Shown: positions 10,704-21,620, numbered from the stretch's first letter. The stretch is DNA of 64,000 nucleotides from Massospora cicadina (GCA_022478985.1 JAKSZP010005600.1:34765-98764); one strand, 5' to 3'. Made by a program: numbers and translations. The notes: generated by a model not told the origin, from the sequence alone.

Positions 10704-11758
10704 TCATGAGTTGGTATGAGGTTTTGATGTTGTGGCCCAGTTGTTTGTGTATTTGCCTAAGAGGATGATTTCTGTCTTTCTTTTGTTGAGCAATGCATTG
10801 CCCACCTTGTTGTATTCTTCTAGAGTGCGTTCCAGCTGTCGGGCATCTTCATTGTTTGCTATACCTGCTATGCAGTCATCCGCAAAGGCCAGTATCTTGA
10901 CTGTTGGTTGTCCTTGTGCAGTTATCCCCATGAGATGTGAGTCATTTACTCAGAGGAGTGGGTCAAAGCTGAAATTGTATAGCAGTGGGCTGAGGGGATC
11001 CCCTTGTTTAAGCCCTCTGTGTGGTTTAATCTTGTTTGTTAGGAATACAGGGCCGCATACAGCCATGGTTGCAGATTATGTTAGGAGCATCACCCATTTT
11101 ATGAATCTTGGTGGGATTTTGAAGGCATGTAGACATTCTTTTAGGTATGGCCAGCTAACACGGTCATACGCCTTTTCCTGATCCAAGAAGACCAGGACAC
11201 CAGTTGGTTTGGATTGGCAAATGTTTGCAACAGGGTGAATGTTGTTCCAGATTGAACGCCCTGGTATAAACCCAAACTGGTTGGGTGATAGGACGTCAGA
11301 TGCAATTGCGCCTAATCTAGCTGTTAAAATTTTTCTTAGAATTTTTGTGTCAGTGTTGGAGAGTGCAATTGGGCGCCAGTTGTCCAGGTCCAACTTGTCA
11401 CCCTTTTTATAAAAGATTATAACGTAGGATTCATGGCCTCCTGGTAATAGGCGTGTTTCCAACAAGCTCTGGTTCATAGACGCCAATAGGAGGGGGGCGA
11501 TTTGTTGAAAATATTTTTATAAAATTCGTAGGGTATCCCATCAGTCCCAGGGCATTTCCTACATGGTGCACCGCGAATTTTCTCCCAAAGCTCCTCCCGT
11601 GTAATTAGGGATAGTATGTTGTAATTTGGTGGTGTACTTTGTATCTCAGCAGTTTGTATAAATTTTTTAATTTTTTGTGAATCTGTTGGAATTTCACGAT
11701 ATAATTTGGTATAATAGCAGTGTACTTCCGCCTTGACCTCCTCAGGGTCAGTTGCCAC
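10704..11758 (-). pseudogene. LINE copy a ORF2: reverse transcriptase domain
   Basis: Frames 11474-11758, 11076-11486 and 10704-10931 carry successive RT blocks: LITREELWEKIRGAPCRKCP with PGTDGIPYEFYK; then FYKKGDKLDLDNWRPIALSN, NQFGFIPGRSIW and LVFLDQEKAYDRVSWPYL; then the catalytic LAFADDC. FADD lies at 10875-10886 with both aspartates kept. The enzyme would copy element RNA at nicked target DNA. The DNWRPI and DQEKAYDRV blocks are typical of L1-like RT. Frameshifts separate the frames, and the block between 10932 and 11075, where GLRQGDPLS would lie, is not open. Confidence 0.85.
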
Positions 11759-12160
11759 GGTGCCGTTGGTCTTGCAGACCTGTGTGCATGCGGGCTGGTT
11801 TCCATGGGAGTGGAATTGGCAGAAAAAGTATGTTGAACAGGTTTCGCCTTTCTTTTATAAATTTATCTTTGTTTGATACTTTGATTCTGTGTTGGTGTTT
11901 GAAGATGAGATTGTTAAGTCAGGAAGAAATTTCTGCCCATTTGCATCCCCAGTTGGGGCTATAGCCAGATCTCAGAGTATTTATTTCCAGGTGGTCTAGT
12001 TCTGCTAAGGTATGCTTGATTGTGGCTGTGTCTGCGGTGTACTTGCATGATGCAATATGTCAGGTTTTGTTGATTAAATCTTTTTTGAAATTTCCTATGT
12101 TCTGATGGGATCTGAAGTGAATGGGGCTGTGAATTCTGGGTTTGTAGCCTTGTTTTCAAC

Positions 12161-12930
12161 TCAGTTGGATATCTCGGGAAATTTTATATTTTCTAGGTGA
12201 AGCTTTCTCCAAGGCGACACCTGTGTGTGGGATTGGGTTGGCACTAACTGCACCATAACCAATTGGTGGTCAGAAAAATTGATCTTTTTTGTTGTAAATT
12301 TGGAGATTCTTGAGCGGTGGGATTGTGGGATGAGGATGTGGTCAATGTGACTCATCAATATGAGTGCTCCCTCGCATATGTTGGGCCGCGTCATGTGGGG
12401 AAGGAGTGGTGAACTGGGTGAAGAGTATCCTGTAAGCCAAGAGATGCCTTCATTGTTTGGAATTCAATGTGTCCAGGTGGGTATCCCCTGGGATTAGGCC
12501 ACTGATCTGTATTGGGGTTATCCCAGCAGTTGAAATTGCCTAACATAATGGTATCTGGTGGGAGGGTGAGAGTAGGAATGTTTTCAAAAAATTGTTTTCT
12601 CTCAGTTGCAGTGCATGGTGCATAGATACATGCCATCAAAATTATTTCCTCTTGGCATGTGATTGTTGCTACCAGGACTCAACCATGCAAGTGTGATGAC
12701 AAATTTGTAATTTTAAGTTTTTTGTTGTTTCAGATGATCACCCCACAGTGAGACATCCATACTGATTGTGATGATGCGACCCTGGTTGACCAGGATCCTT
12801 CTTCCCCTTGTAGACAGTGGGTTTCTTGGATGGCCAAGATATCTACAAGAGGTTTTTGCAGGAATTCCAGCTTTTTGACTTGGGATGTATGAGCTCTGGC
12901 TCCCACGATGTTTAGTGTCCCTATTGACAC
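12161..12930 (-). pseudogene. LINE copy a ORF2: AP-type endonuclease domain
   Basis: From 12930 the minus strand reads MSIGTLNIVGARAHTSQVKK and DILAIQETHCLQG (metal-binding Glu in QETH). Frame 12391-12639 gives MMACIYAPCTATERKQFF and IMLGNFNCWDN. Frame 12161-12394 gives LMSHIDHILIP and FSDHQLVMVQL, the terminal SDH triad. This order is the apurinic/apyrimidinic endonuclease fold that nicks target DNA for target-primed reverse transcription. The usual GDFN is GNFN here, an Asp-to-Asn change; copies b and c read GDMN and GDLN. Frameshifts break the domain at least twice. Confidence 0.85.
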
Positions 12931-13287
12931 TGAGGTGCCCGCGGTGCCTCAGGAGTGGTTGGGAGGGCCCTCTGGCCCTAACCCACCGCGACTCATTTTG
13001 GCCATGTTCCATATCTGTACTCCAACTCTTTCACTGCCATTGTTGGTTCCCTTGATCTGGCCCAATGATTTAACGGAATTGCAGTTTTTTGTATTTTTGT
13101 CAACTTTTCTCACACAGGTCTTGTGTTGATTTGATACAGATTATTGATTGGATTTTATATTTTTGAGGTTTGACTTTGGTGAATTGTGCACCACATTTTT
13201 GCCCAAATTGCGGTTGCATTGCACCTCAGTATGTGCATGACTGATGTTGCTTTGTGACTCAGTCAGGTTACTATGAAAATTCTCAAC

Positions 13288-14372
13288 CTAGGCATATTGT
13301 TCTGTTTGGTTAGTTTGGTGAATATCTGAAATATCCTCCAAAATTTGTCTGGGGTTAATGGTGGACTCCGCGTGTGCTTCTGCTTCAGCTGCTGCTCGCT
13401 TGCGGGCTTTTTGTACCACTTTACATTGTTTACTTGTAACTGGGTTCACAATGGAGTATAGTCCATCTTCACCCCAGCAGAATAGGTGGTGACCGTCAGT
13501 CATTTTGGCAAAGTTTTCATTATCTTTGTCCATTGCTTCCTCACAATAATCATTTTCCATTAAGCTCTCTTTCACAGGGCATGCATGTTCCTTGTGGCCC
13601 AGTGAGCCACAGTGGTTGCAAATGGGTGGTGTACGTTCCGGTGTAACTCAGAATGCAGCTGACTGGCCCCCATCTTTAAAGTGAAATTCTGCTGTGTGGG
13701 GAATTCTGAATAAGTCCTCTTCCACTTCTGGGAAGGGGTTGATTATGGTGATAGCTTTGCCCATGCACAGGTTGGGTATCAGGTGAAATTGCTGTAATTC
13801 AAGTTGCTGAATTTCTCCATAGGCCATGAGACCTTTGCAGAGCTCCTTCTCAATTACCTTATGAGGAAGGTTGGTGGGGATTGAGTCAAAAGAGATGAAC
13901 AAAGTATTCACTTTGTTCCATCTGGTGCACACAGTGCACACAATTTTTTTGCCTTTGAGGAGAGCAATTTCCACACAGACTTTTGCTGTGGCATCAGCTT
14001 CATCAGCTGTTTTGAAACCAATATCAATCCAGCTGCAGCCCATGTTGTTGGTGGATACATACACCACATGAGGGAAAAAGAGGGCTGTGCCTCACATGTT
14101 TTCTCCCACAGGGTCAGTGACTCATCCCCAAGAAAGTATCTGATTTTGTGCTCCTCCTTTGACAAGGGTTGGTTGAACTGAATGTACATATATTGTGCAT
14201 GCTTTACAGTGAATACCATAAACTCAGATGGTGTCTGAGTTTGCGCTTTCTTTGCAGATTGGGTTCCTGGTCCCCCTCCAGGGTGTTTCTTGCCCTTAGT
14301 TGTACCATTAAGCACACCACTCACCATGACACTCACCCAAGTTGTATTATTTTTATTGATAAAGTCACCCAT
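13288..14372 (-). pseudogene. LINE copy a ORF1 (nucleic-acid-binding protein)
   Basis: ORF1 opens with ATG at 14372, about 81 bp inside the element. It runs in one frame to about 14067, shifts frame, meets a stop at 13648-13650, and continues to 13288. A CCHC zinc knuckle is readable at 13579-13620: CNHCGSLGHKEHAC (C-x2-C-x4-H-x4-C), flanked by PPI and PVKES. The C-terminal part is basic and Ala-rich (KARKRAAAEAEAHAES). LINE ORF1 proteins bind element RNA to form the transposition particle. The knuckle is recognisable, though decayed, in copy b; copy c lacks it through truncation. Confidence 0.8.
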
Positions 14373-14468
14373 CTTTCCTGTGTATGATTATCCAAATTTG
14401 CTATTCAAATCAAATCATAGTAACTAAAGTGATTCTTACAAGAAAGAAAAGCATGTTGTTTGTATGAT

Positions 14469-15033
14469 ACTATAACAGATTTTTTTGTATAACAAGATGT
14501 ATTTTACCTAAGAGATATATTGTAGATGTAAAAAGTTTAATTTAGTGCTTCAGTTAAATAATGTTTTGAAATTACTAAGATAATAGTGGTGATACTGGAG
14601 CAATGGTATAAAAATCACTAAATTTTAGCAGTCATAGAATTTTTAGAGAGTTATATATACTTATATATTATGAATGGACATAGTTATCAAAATTTCTTAT
14701 CAAGAGCAAAGTTAACGTATATTAAAATTTTATAGATTGAGGCCTTATGATAACAAAAGTACAGTTTCAAACAATGTAATAATTAAGTTGTATCTACAAG
14801 GATTATTATGATTATTTAATGTGACTTAACTTAAATTTATGGGCTAAATTTTTAAAATGCTCAATACTTGATTAAAAATCTTATGCTGCTAATAGAAAAA
14901 GCAATACATATCTGATAGAACCAGATATATGCTTTTATAAAAGTTACTAGTTATAGTTATGAAAGCTATTACTCCTAAAAATCATTTATACTAAAAAAAT
15001 TAATTTCTGAAACCTGTATAAGTTTAACATGAA
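14469..15033. other. AT-rich stretch, no gene seen
   Basis: No ORF, RNA gene or repeat boundary recognised. Confidence 0.5.
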
Positions 15034-15045
15034 TTTATATTTTTT

Positions 15046-15184
15046 AAATTGGAAAGGGCGGTTATTCGAGCGGATAAAACTGCTCCCACCCCTAGTGCAG
15101 GTTTTGAGTTCGAAACCTGTACTGGCTAGAAAACATTCTCGGTGTGGTATATTTGTCCCAAGGTCGACCCACCTCGAATAATTT
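15046..15184 (+). mobile_element. Probable short tRNA-derived SINE
   Basis: A 139-bp segment, much less AT-rich than its surroundings, has a tRNA-like head: an A-box-like GTTATTCGAGCGGATAA (15061-15077) and a B-box-like GAGTTCGAAACC (15106-15117). A short unrelated body follows. It is flanked by a 12-bp direct repeat with one mismatch (TTTATATTTTTT 15034-15045, TTTATATTCTTT 15185-15196). The duplication is low in complexity, so the boundaries are tentative. It is not the same family as the SINE at 57,139. Confidence 0.5.
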
Positions 15185-15196
15185 TTTATATTCTTT

Positions 15197-16996
15197 CAAA
15201 AAGAAATAATCATCAAAGTAATATGCTTACTCAAATCAAGTAATCTTATAGTAATTAACAAAAAGTAAAATGAACTAGTTGACTAAAAATTACGAATAAT
15301 ACTTAAATACAGTATCTAGACATACAAGAATTTTTTTCATTTAAAGGTTTGATATATATTTATAGATGTTGCAATCTGTTCTGCATTGAATCTAAACTTT
15401 TAAAAACAAGCTCTGGGGCTATAATTCAGTGCTTAAATATCACTTAAATTATAACTCTTTTGAGTCTAGTGGCTTCCCCAAGATTAGTAAATTTAGTTTT
15501 CATATGACCAATAATAAAGAGGAGTATTTAATATAAAAGTTCGATATATTAAGACTTGCAGTTTTAGTGGCTTGTACTTAAATTAGAATTTTTCTTTAAG
15601 GAACAACATCTATATCTTTTCTCAACTTAGTATATGTTTTGTTTTCGTAAAGTATTATAACTTATTTTAATAATAATGTATCTAACTTGTCATATATTTT
15701 ATATCTCAGCTTGCCCAATCGTGTGACATTTCATAATTTTTTATGTAATTGTCACATAATTTAGACTATAGAGTACCCAAGATCTTATTAATGGATCATC
15801 ATCCTGATGGGGAATACTAAATGTCACAAGAAATTATCAAGTAGCCTAACTACAATCACACCAGTGCTAGCTACTAAAGATTAATTCAATAATCTTCTAT
15901 AGATACCCCTATAAGTTCCAACCCATGTTTCAGCCAACTTATGCATTCTTACTTCAGGACAGTGGTAGTAGTAGTGAACACTATCATCCAGTCAATATTC
16001 TGGAAAGGTTGGTTGCTGGGTTTATTTTTTTTTACCAGAGAAGTAAGTTTTTATCTTGTAGATTCTATAACTGTAGATTTTAAATTCGTTGGAAAGGTCC
16101 TTCACTGCTAAGCTTTTGAGGGCATTTGTGCACACCATGATTGTAATCACAAAAGAGCTATAAAAAGCTATGTTTTACTATTAAGATTTTCTTTATTCTA
16201 CTTTGTCTTAAACTATCAAGTCAAATTAGGTAATTTGCAGTTCAAAATATATTTATTGGAATTACTCTATCCTTCAAATTGTTCAATAGCATAAGAATAA
16301 GGAATTTAATGTTGAGTTTAGTATCTTTTTCCTTCATATCATGGCAATCATTACTTTCTATGGTTAATGCTTATGAATAGATTCTCATATATACATTGAT
16401 GATTATGGATATGTTAATTAATGTGATTCTAATACTAACTTTATGGTTGGGTTCCATAATTTGGTTAGGTTAAGTTTTCAGATTTTTTTTATAATTTATT
16501 ACCTAAAAAAATTATAATTCAGGGTGTTGTTATCTCTGATCAGGTGGCCTAGTAAAGTGTCGTTGGAGTAACAATTAAAGGCAATTTCACTATACTTTGT
16601 TTCTGGGGTGGAGGGCCTGACCAATAACCATTTTAAACTTCAACAAAGTTCCCCTCAAGGTCATGGTAGAAGGTTCATTCTCTCAAAGGAATATCCCATA
16701 GACTTGGTTCACCACTAACACTTGGACCACTTTAAAATATCACTATTAGATACTACATTGTGAACAACATCTAAGTATTGACCAAGAAATTTTAATCTTG
16801 TTGTATTTATTTTTGCATTTGATGTGGATATTAGAATACAAGGTCTCAGAGTTTATCATTCAAAAGAAGGTTGTTTTGCATTAGTGCATTAATTCTTCTA
16901 TATAATGGTAAAGTATATTAAGTTGGTTGTAAGATCCTGTAACTGAAATTAATTTTCAGCCAACTCTTGCATTGTAATATCAGTAAATTCAGTCAG
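15197..16996. other. AT-rich stretch, no gene seen
   Basis: Nothing recognisable on either strand; no ORF over 60 codons. Confidence 0.5.
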
Positions 16997-17013
16997 AAGA
17001 GTTGGACGTATTA

Positions 17014-17029
17014 CCATCTAGTACTAAAA
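17014..17029 (+). mobile_element. Ultrashort retroposed 3' tail, copy 2
   Basis: The insert CCATCTAGTACTAAAA is 16 bp. It lies between two perfect 17-bp copies of AAGAGTTGGACGTATTA (16997-17013 and 17030-17046). The structure is that of a target-primed retro-insertion truncated to its last bases plus an A-tail. Confidence 0.85.
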
Positions 17030-17046
17030 AAGAGTTGGACGTATTA

Positions 17047-18146
17047 TCTATCAGGATTTTGTACACTGCTAGGTAGTCGAGATTCTCTCTGATACATGGC
17101 CTGGAATGGCGCATATGGATAATTTGGTAGAAGCTCATTAACAATTTAAAACAAAACTAATAGTTAGTGAATCCACCTGATGGATTCTTTTGCATCTATT
17201 TTCTCAGTAAATATTATATATATCCTGGGGAACAGCATTGTAGAAAGTGAATTTCCCTTCTGTCAAGCCTTGGATTGGGTCAAGCTTATCACCAATCTCT
17301 AGGGTTGAGACTCAATATGGGCTGCTTCTTAAAATTTCAGATGTGGGAAAGGCCTCAAGGCCAACAAGAGAGTAATGACAGTGCAATTTGGGCAATAAAT
17401 TTATGCAATTGGTAGTATGGCAATCAAACAGTGACACGGACTAACTCAGATAGTATATCGATTTAGTTTAGAAAGAATCAAACAATGTGAAGATGAAATA
17501 TCATATGAATGGCAACATGAATTTTTTAAAAATAAAACATTTAAGATCAAAAGATAAAGTTATGATGACTTAACTTTATCAAAAACACTCCAAGGTGACA
17601 AAGCAAACAACTTAAGATTTCATACCAATTTATAAAATAATTTAACACTTTTATCTACAGAAGAAAAGTGACCCAATTAACACAAATTGACCCTTTATTA
17701 CACTAGCATTGTCAATGTCATATTAATTTAAATTTGGTTTTATCTTACAGTAAAAACTCAAACTAACCTCACGCCTCTATTCTAAAATACTATCATTATT
17801 TTTGAACCACTTGGCCACCTTAATTAAGGGTTAGGTTTATTCTAAGATAAACACTTTCTACTATCTTTATTTATTTACCTACCTGTGTAATCCTAGCCAT
17901 TTTTATTTATGTGGCATTAAAGGGAGTCATCTGGGGGTGGGTGCAAGGCGCAGGGGAGTCCAAGTTCACATTTGTGTGATTTGCACAGTTACTCTAGAAC
18001 CACGTGAGGCACTAAGAGACAAGAAGTATGATGACTTTAAAGCCGTTTATCTGGAAGAACTCATCCAATTTAGAGAGGGCATGTTAGCCTCATGCATGCC
18101 ATGATGTATGATAATGCTTTTTCAAAATTGGTAAATTTAAGAAATA
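17047..18146. other. AT-rich stretch, no gene seen
   Basis: No supported feature. Confidence 0.5.
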
Positions 18147-18161
18147 AGACATGTAAGTTTA

Positions 18162-18176
18162 AATTTTTATTTTTTT
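18162..18176 (-). mobile_element. A/T-tract-only retro-insertion
   Basis: AATTTTTATTTTTTT (15 bp) separates two perfect 15-bp copies of AGACATGTAAGTTTA (18147-18161, 18177-18191). This fits an insertion that kept only an A-rich tail (minus orientation). Replication slippage is an alternative, because the insert has no diagnostic sequence. Confidence 0.55.
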
Positions 18177-18191
18177 AGACATGTAAGTTTA

Positions 18192-18766
18192 TTAAAAATT
18201 TGGAAAATAATAAAGCAAAAGGAGTCCATTACCATAAAAGAAAGGGGTACTGGCCCTATAAGATAAATAAAATTTGGGGGAGTGTTACTGTGTGTTTTAT
18301 GGGTACCACATCCTCTTCTTGGGTTGTAGGCTCTTTACAGTTTGCACTTATTAGAAAGTCACAATATCAAAAATGGTCATGATAATTGGGGGCTGGGAGT
18401 GGTGATGAGGCACTTCATGATTATGTGCTCTTAATTAGCCACAAAGTTTTTTTCCCAAAAATTTCTGGATCAAGACACACTTTACCTGCGGCTGCCTATC
18501 ATTTAATTTACAGCAAAATATAGAAAAGGTGATAATGGAGAAAAAAAAAAAAAGACATCCAGAATCAGCAGATGGTAAAAAATTACATACAAGCCAGTTG
18601 ATCTTAGCATAAATTATAAACAAAGGGTTTATGGAATTTTGAAAATTGAAAAATGGGGAAAAACTTGGGAAGATGGTGGCAACAAGAACAAACTTATCTG
18701 TAGTAGTATGTGACTTTTTGTGTGTAGCTGAGGTACTTCTCTTAATAAAGGCCCAATCATTTCAAC
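18192..18766. other. No supported gene
   Basis: A 60-codon plus ORF (18200-18382) and a 62-codon minus ORF (18435-18623, spanning an A-run at 18541) show no recognisable domain and are probably fortuitous. Confidence 0.4.
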
Positions 18767-18958
18767 GTGCAAACTTTTAGGCAATGTCAGTACAGAAGCA
18801 ATATGGGTATAGAGAAGTTAGAAGGCTCTGGAAAGACTTACAATTATGATGGTCATGAGGTCATTAGTGGTTTAGCAAAGTATCTTGCCAGTGCTGGTTC
18901 TGATTTTAATTGCATGGGAATGCTTGATCTCAGCAATAGGACTAATGACAGTACATGA
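18767..18958 (+). pseudogene. Unrecognised coding-like ORF (63 codons)
   Basis: The product has balanced composition (IEKLEGSGKTYNYDGHEVIS and GLAKYLASAGSDFNCMGMLD), unlike the low-complexity chance ORFs around it. No domain is recognised. It lies about 450 bp upstream of the decayed coding-like tract at 19,205-19,605 on the same strand, in a different frame, and may be another piece of the same lost gene or element. Confidence 0.25.
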
Positions 18959-19204
18959 GGGCATAATGTATTCTTCATAGAAATAAAAAATAGCTACCAT
19001 AATAAAGGTTTTAGAAGTCATGTTCAGATTAGGTTTAATTAAAGAAAAATGTTCACCTTTAGGATTGAGATAGACTTGGATTTTTGTTCATCCTAAGTGC
19101 TAGCAATTTGATTTTTCCATAGCTTTGAGGATGGTGAGATCATTTGTTATATGAAGAATAAATCATTGACAGATAGATGCAAACTTTCACTTAAAGGCAT
19201 TTGT

Positions 19205-19605
19205 TCAGCAGGTATGATGTAAAACATTATGATAGCAAATATAAGGCATTTTGGTTGTTTTCTCAATCAACATGCTAGCAATGGCAAAAATCTGATTTAG
19301 GCCTTGCTTTAAAATTATGATGGTGGTCAGGCAAACTGCAATAAACTTTTGACTTAGGAGTCATTAATTTTACAGAAGTCATTACATCAGCATAAAATGT
19401 AAAAATCAGATTGGAAGGCATCATTTTGCAGATTTCACCCAAGAAAGTAGTGAAAGGAAATTATTTTGGTTTCTTGTATGAGCAGCAATTTGGTGAAGAT
19501 GGAGATTTAAAGCACAGAATTCTTCAAAACAAAAATCAGTCAGGTGGTTCCTTCTCAACCCATTCTGATTTAGTTGAGGTAGATTTGAGGGTTTCAAGTT
19601 TATGA
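19205..19605 (+). pseudogene. Unrecognised decayed coding tract with four stops
   Basis: One plus-strand frame reads FSRYDVKHYDSKYKAFWLFS, then four separate stops, then VKIRLEGIILQISPKKVVKG and NYFGFLYEQQFGEDGDLKHR to a stop at 19,605. Residue composition stays protein-like across the stops, as expected of an old gene and not of random AT-rich DNA. The four stops (TAG, TGA, TAA, TAA) could each come from CAG, CGA or CAA by a single C-to-T change, but other origins are equally possible. The family is not recognised. Confidence 0.3.
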
Positions 19606-20004
19606 CCTTGATGTAAAACTAATTTTTTAAATAGTAGTGATTAAAATGTTGATAATAAAATAAAGTGGTATTTGAAGATGTATGATTGTGGAAACAATTT
19701 TCTTGGCAGGCCTGAGCAACCCTCCATAACAACAAATTGGCTTGTTATCATGTCATAAGACATGACACTTGTTGAGGGGAAGATTTGTTGCAAGAAACTT
19801 TAACTTGTCTGATTTAAGAAAATATCAGGATTTTGGTGGTGCTCATTAAGGAAAAGCGAAGCAATCATAGAGGAATTTGACTAGCCTGGTACAAAGACAT
19901 TATCAGTCAGTAGTGAGTTTTGTGTGATGGATGGGATCTTTCCAGATGTCTAAAAATCAGTCTAGTAATGGGGCACAGGCGAGGGATTAAAAACAGAAGA
20001 GCGC

Positions 20005-20271
20005 TTCAGAGGTGAGATTGTAAGTCCTTTGGCTTGTGGAATGGTTAACTATAAGGCTTTGGGCCACAATGAGGATGATACTGAATGTGAGAAGGAGGAC
20101 CTGATCTTCTGTGAGTGTGTACAGGTATGCTATCATCTTATTGAAGTCCAAAATGTCACAGCTAGTAACATTTTGCCTAGCGTTGAACACTTACCTAAAT
20201 TTAAGCCTGGTATAACTCAAGGACAGATGAGAGTGCCCTTAAATTACCAACGACCTCTCCAATGTCATTAA
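20005..20271 (+). pseudogene. Unrecognised acidic Cys-containing ORF
   Basis: The plus strand reads GEIVSPLACGMVNYKALGHN, then EDDTECEKEDLIFCECVQVC, continuing without a stop to PLNYQRPLQCH. A GT...AG pair at 20,125-20,180 resembles a 56-bp intron, but removing it in frame creates an immediate stop, so the unspliced reading is preferred. No domain is recognised. It may belong with the tract at 19,205-19,605. Confidence 0.25.
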
Positions 20272-20362
20272 TAGGCTGTGGGTTCTGACTCTACCTGTCA
20301 GGACTTCCATCATGGTATTAAGGAAATTAGAAATATGGATCAAACAAGATAAAGAACTCTAA

Positions 20363-20386
20363 TTGGGACCATCTAGTACTAAAAAA
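20363..20386 (+). mobile_element. Ultrashort retroposed 3' tail, copy 3
   Basis: The 24-bp insert ends ACCATCTAGTACTAAAAAA. It lies between two perfect 17-bp copies of AAGATAAAGAACTCTAA (20346-20362 and 20387-20403). Its tail is identical to copies 1, 2 and 4, with 6-8 bp more at the 5' side (TTGGGA). Confidence 0.85.
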
Positions 20387-20403
20387 AAGATAAAGAACTC
20401 TAA

Positions 20404-20899
20404 AAACTATCAAGCCAATTAATCAAGTTTATCAAAGCTTACAAAACTCGATTTCATTGAGAAGCAAATTTTTTAGGCATAGATTGTGGTCTTGATAATT
20501 GCTTGGCTTTCAAATTCACTTATAAAACTTTAACCTTGCTAAAAATTCTTTTGTTTTTAAAAGATAGTATACTTTAATCCTAAAATGAAGATTATTTTCT
20601 GGTAGTTTGTTAGACTTGGTCTCCATATTAATATATAAAAACTTGGCTGAGTTTAAAACCTTCAATAGTCCGTTAAAATCTATAGTTATGACTTTACTTG
20701 GCCATTTTTGACAAGCTTGATACCCACATCTTTGACTATTCTGCCAAGTCTTTGGCGCATCATATCAAGCACGTTCACTATAAAAACTACCCAAACCTTC
20801 TAAGTTACCAGGGTCTCTTTCTCCTTTTACTCTGAATCATTTTGGTTCATGTTTTGACCCAGAGGTTTATTTGAAAACACATTGGGTATTGCATAGGAC
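20404..20899. other. No supported gene
   Basis: AT-rich. A plus-strand reading with weak protein-like character (EANFLGIDCGLDNCLAFKF) is present but carries no recognisable motif. Confidence 0.3.
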
Positions 20900-21339
20900 A
20901 TTGCTTCCTGCTCCTAGCCCATGGTCTACTCTTTTGGCTTCTTCTTCCAGTAGCCTTACCTCCTGCACCCCTCCTGTGACCCACTATCCATTACATCATC
21001 TTTGAAAAGCCTAAATTTACTCATGAATTTCTTCTCCTGTTGGTTTTTTAGAGTTGTCCCAGCCCTTTCAGAGTTGACCCCTAGAAGTTTCCCATTGGGT
21101 TGGTACCCTCTTCTCCCTCCTTGGTTTGGCTCTTTCTCTATAAAGGGAACTGATAAAGGTTTTGCATGCCTCCTTTCACTAAAAAAAACTCATAAATCTT
21201 AGTATCTGTCAATACCCACTTTTCTTTGACCCCTTCATTATAATCTAAATTCACAATAGGTAATTTTATCAAGCTGTCTTCCCCAAGATCTCATTGTAAG
21301 TCCCAAAAGAAAAAGTTTTCAGATGTTTTCTCTTTATAA

Positions 21340-21620
21340 CTCCTTATCCGCGAAATTTTAAAGGGAGCTCACCAGTGGATTCTTGCATCAAGTGAGAAAA
21401 AAATTCTTATATAGTCCTTACCCTCTCTAAAGGCTTTTATATAGCTTTTATAATTATCCTCCTGCTACATTTAAAGACTCTGGCCCATTTGTCCACCTGT
21501 CTCAGAGAGAAATTATTATTGCCCAGTGCTTGCATCTATTTCAAGAGAAAGACTTAGACTGAACTCTCTTGAACAAATAAATATTTTCCTCCTCCACAAG
21601 TCTCTAGAAAACACCAGATC
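21340..21620 (+). pseudogene. Gy4 gag-like tract
   Basis: A plus-strand reading with several stops gives YPPATFKDSGPFVHLSQREI and IIAQCLHLFQEKDLD. The text is protein-like and sits where gag is expected, upstream of RT. No capsid motif or zinc knuckle was confirmed, so the assignment rests mainly on position. Confidence 0.3.

Larger units (their letters stand above)
9220..14453 (-). mobile_element. Full-length L1-like LINE, copy a
   Basis: A 5,234-bp non-LTR retrotransposon on the minus strand, flanked by a perfect 15-bp target duplication TGTTGTTTGTATGAT (9205-9219 and 14454-14468). Order from the 5' end: a leader of about 81 bp; ORF1 with a CCHC knuckle; ORF2 with AP-type endonuclease, reverse transcriptase and a C-terminal Cys/His motif; and a 3' end reading CTGGTTGGCTTACCTCAGTT then AAATAA. 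Copy b (55,788-61,337) is 5,235 bp once its later SINE insertion is subtracted, which confirms both ends. Reading frames are broken many times, so the copy is dead. The L1/Zorro-like placement is a family-level inference. Confidence 0.9.

Noticed and set aside
10732..11181. 149-codon plus-strand ORF
   Set aside because: It lies antisense to the LINE copy a RT, whose motifs are clear on the other strand; it is a shadow frame.
20125..20180. GT...AG pair resembling a 56-bp spliceosomal intron
   Set aside because: Removing it in frame produces an immediate stop, while the unspliced reading stays open.
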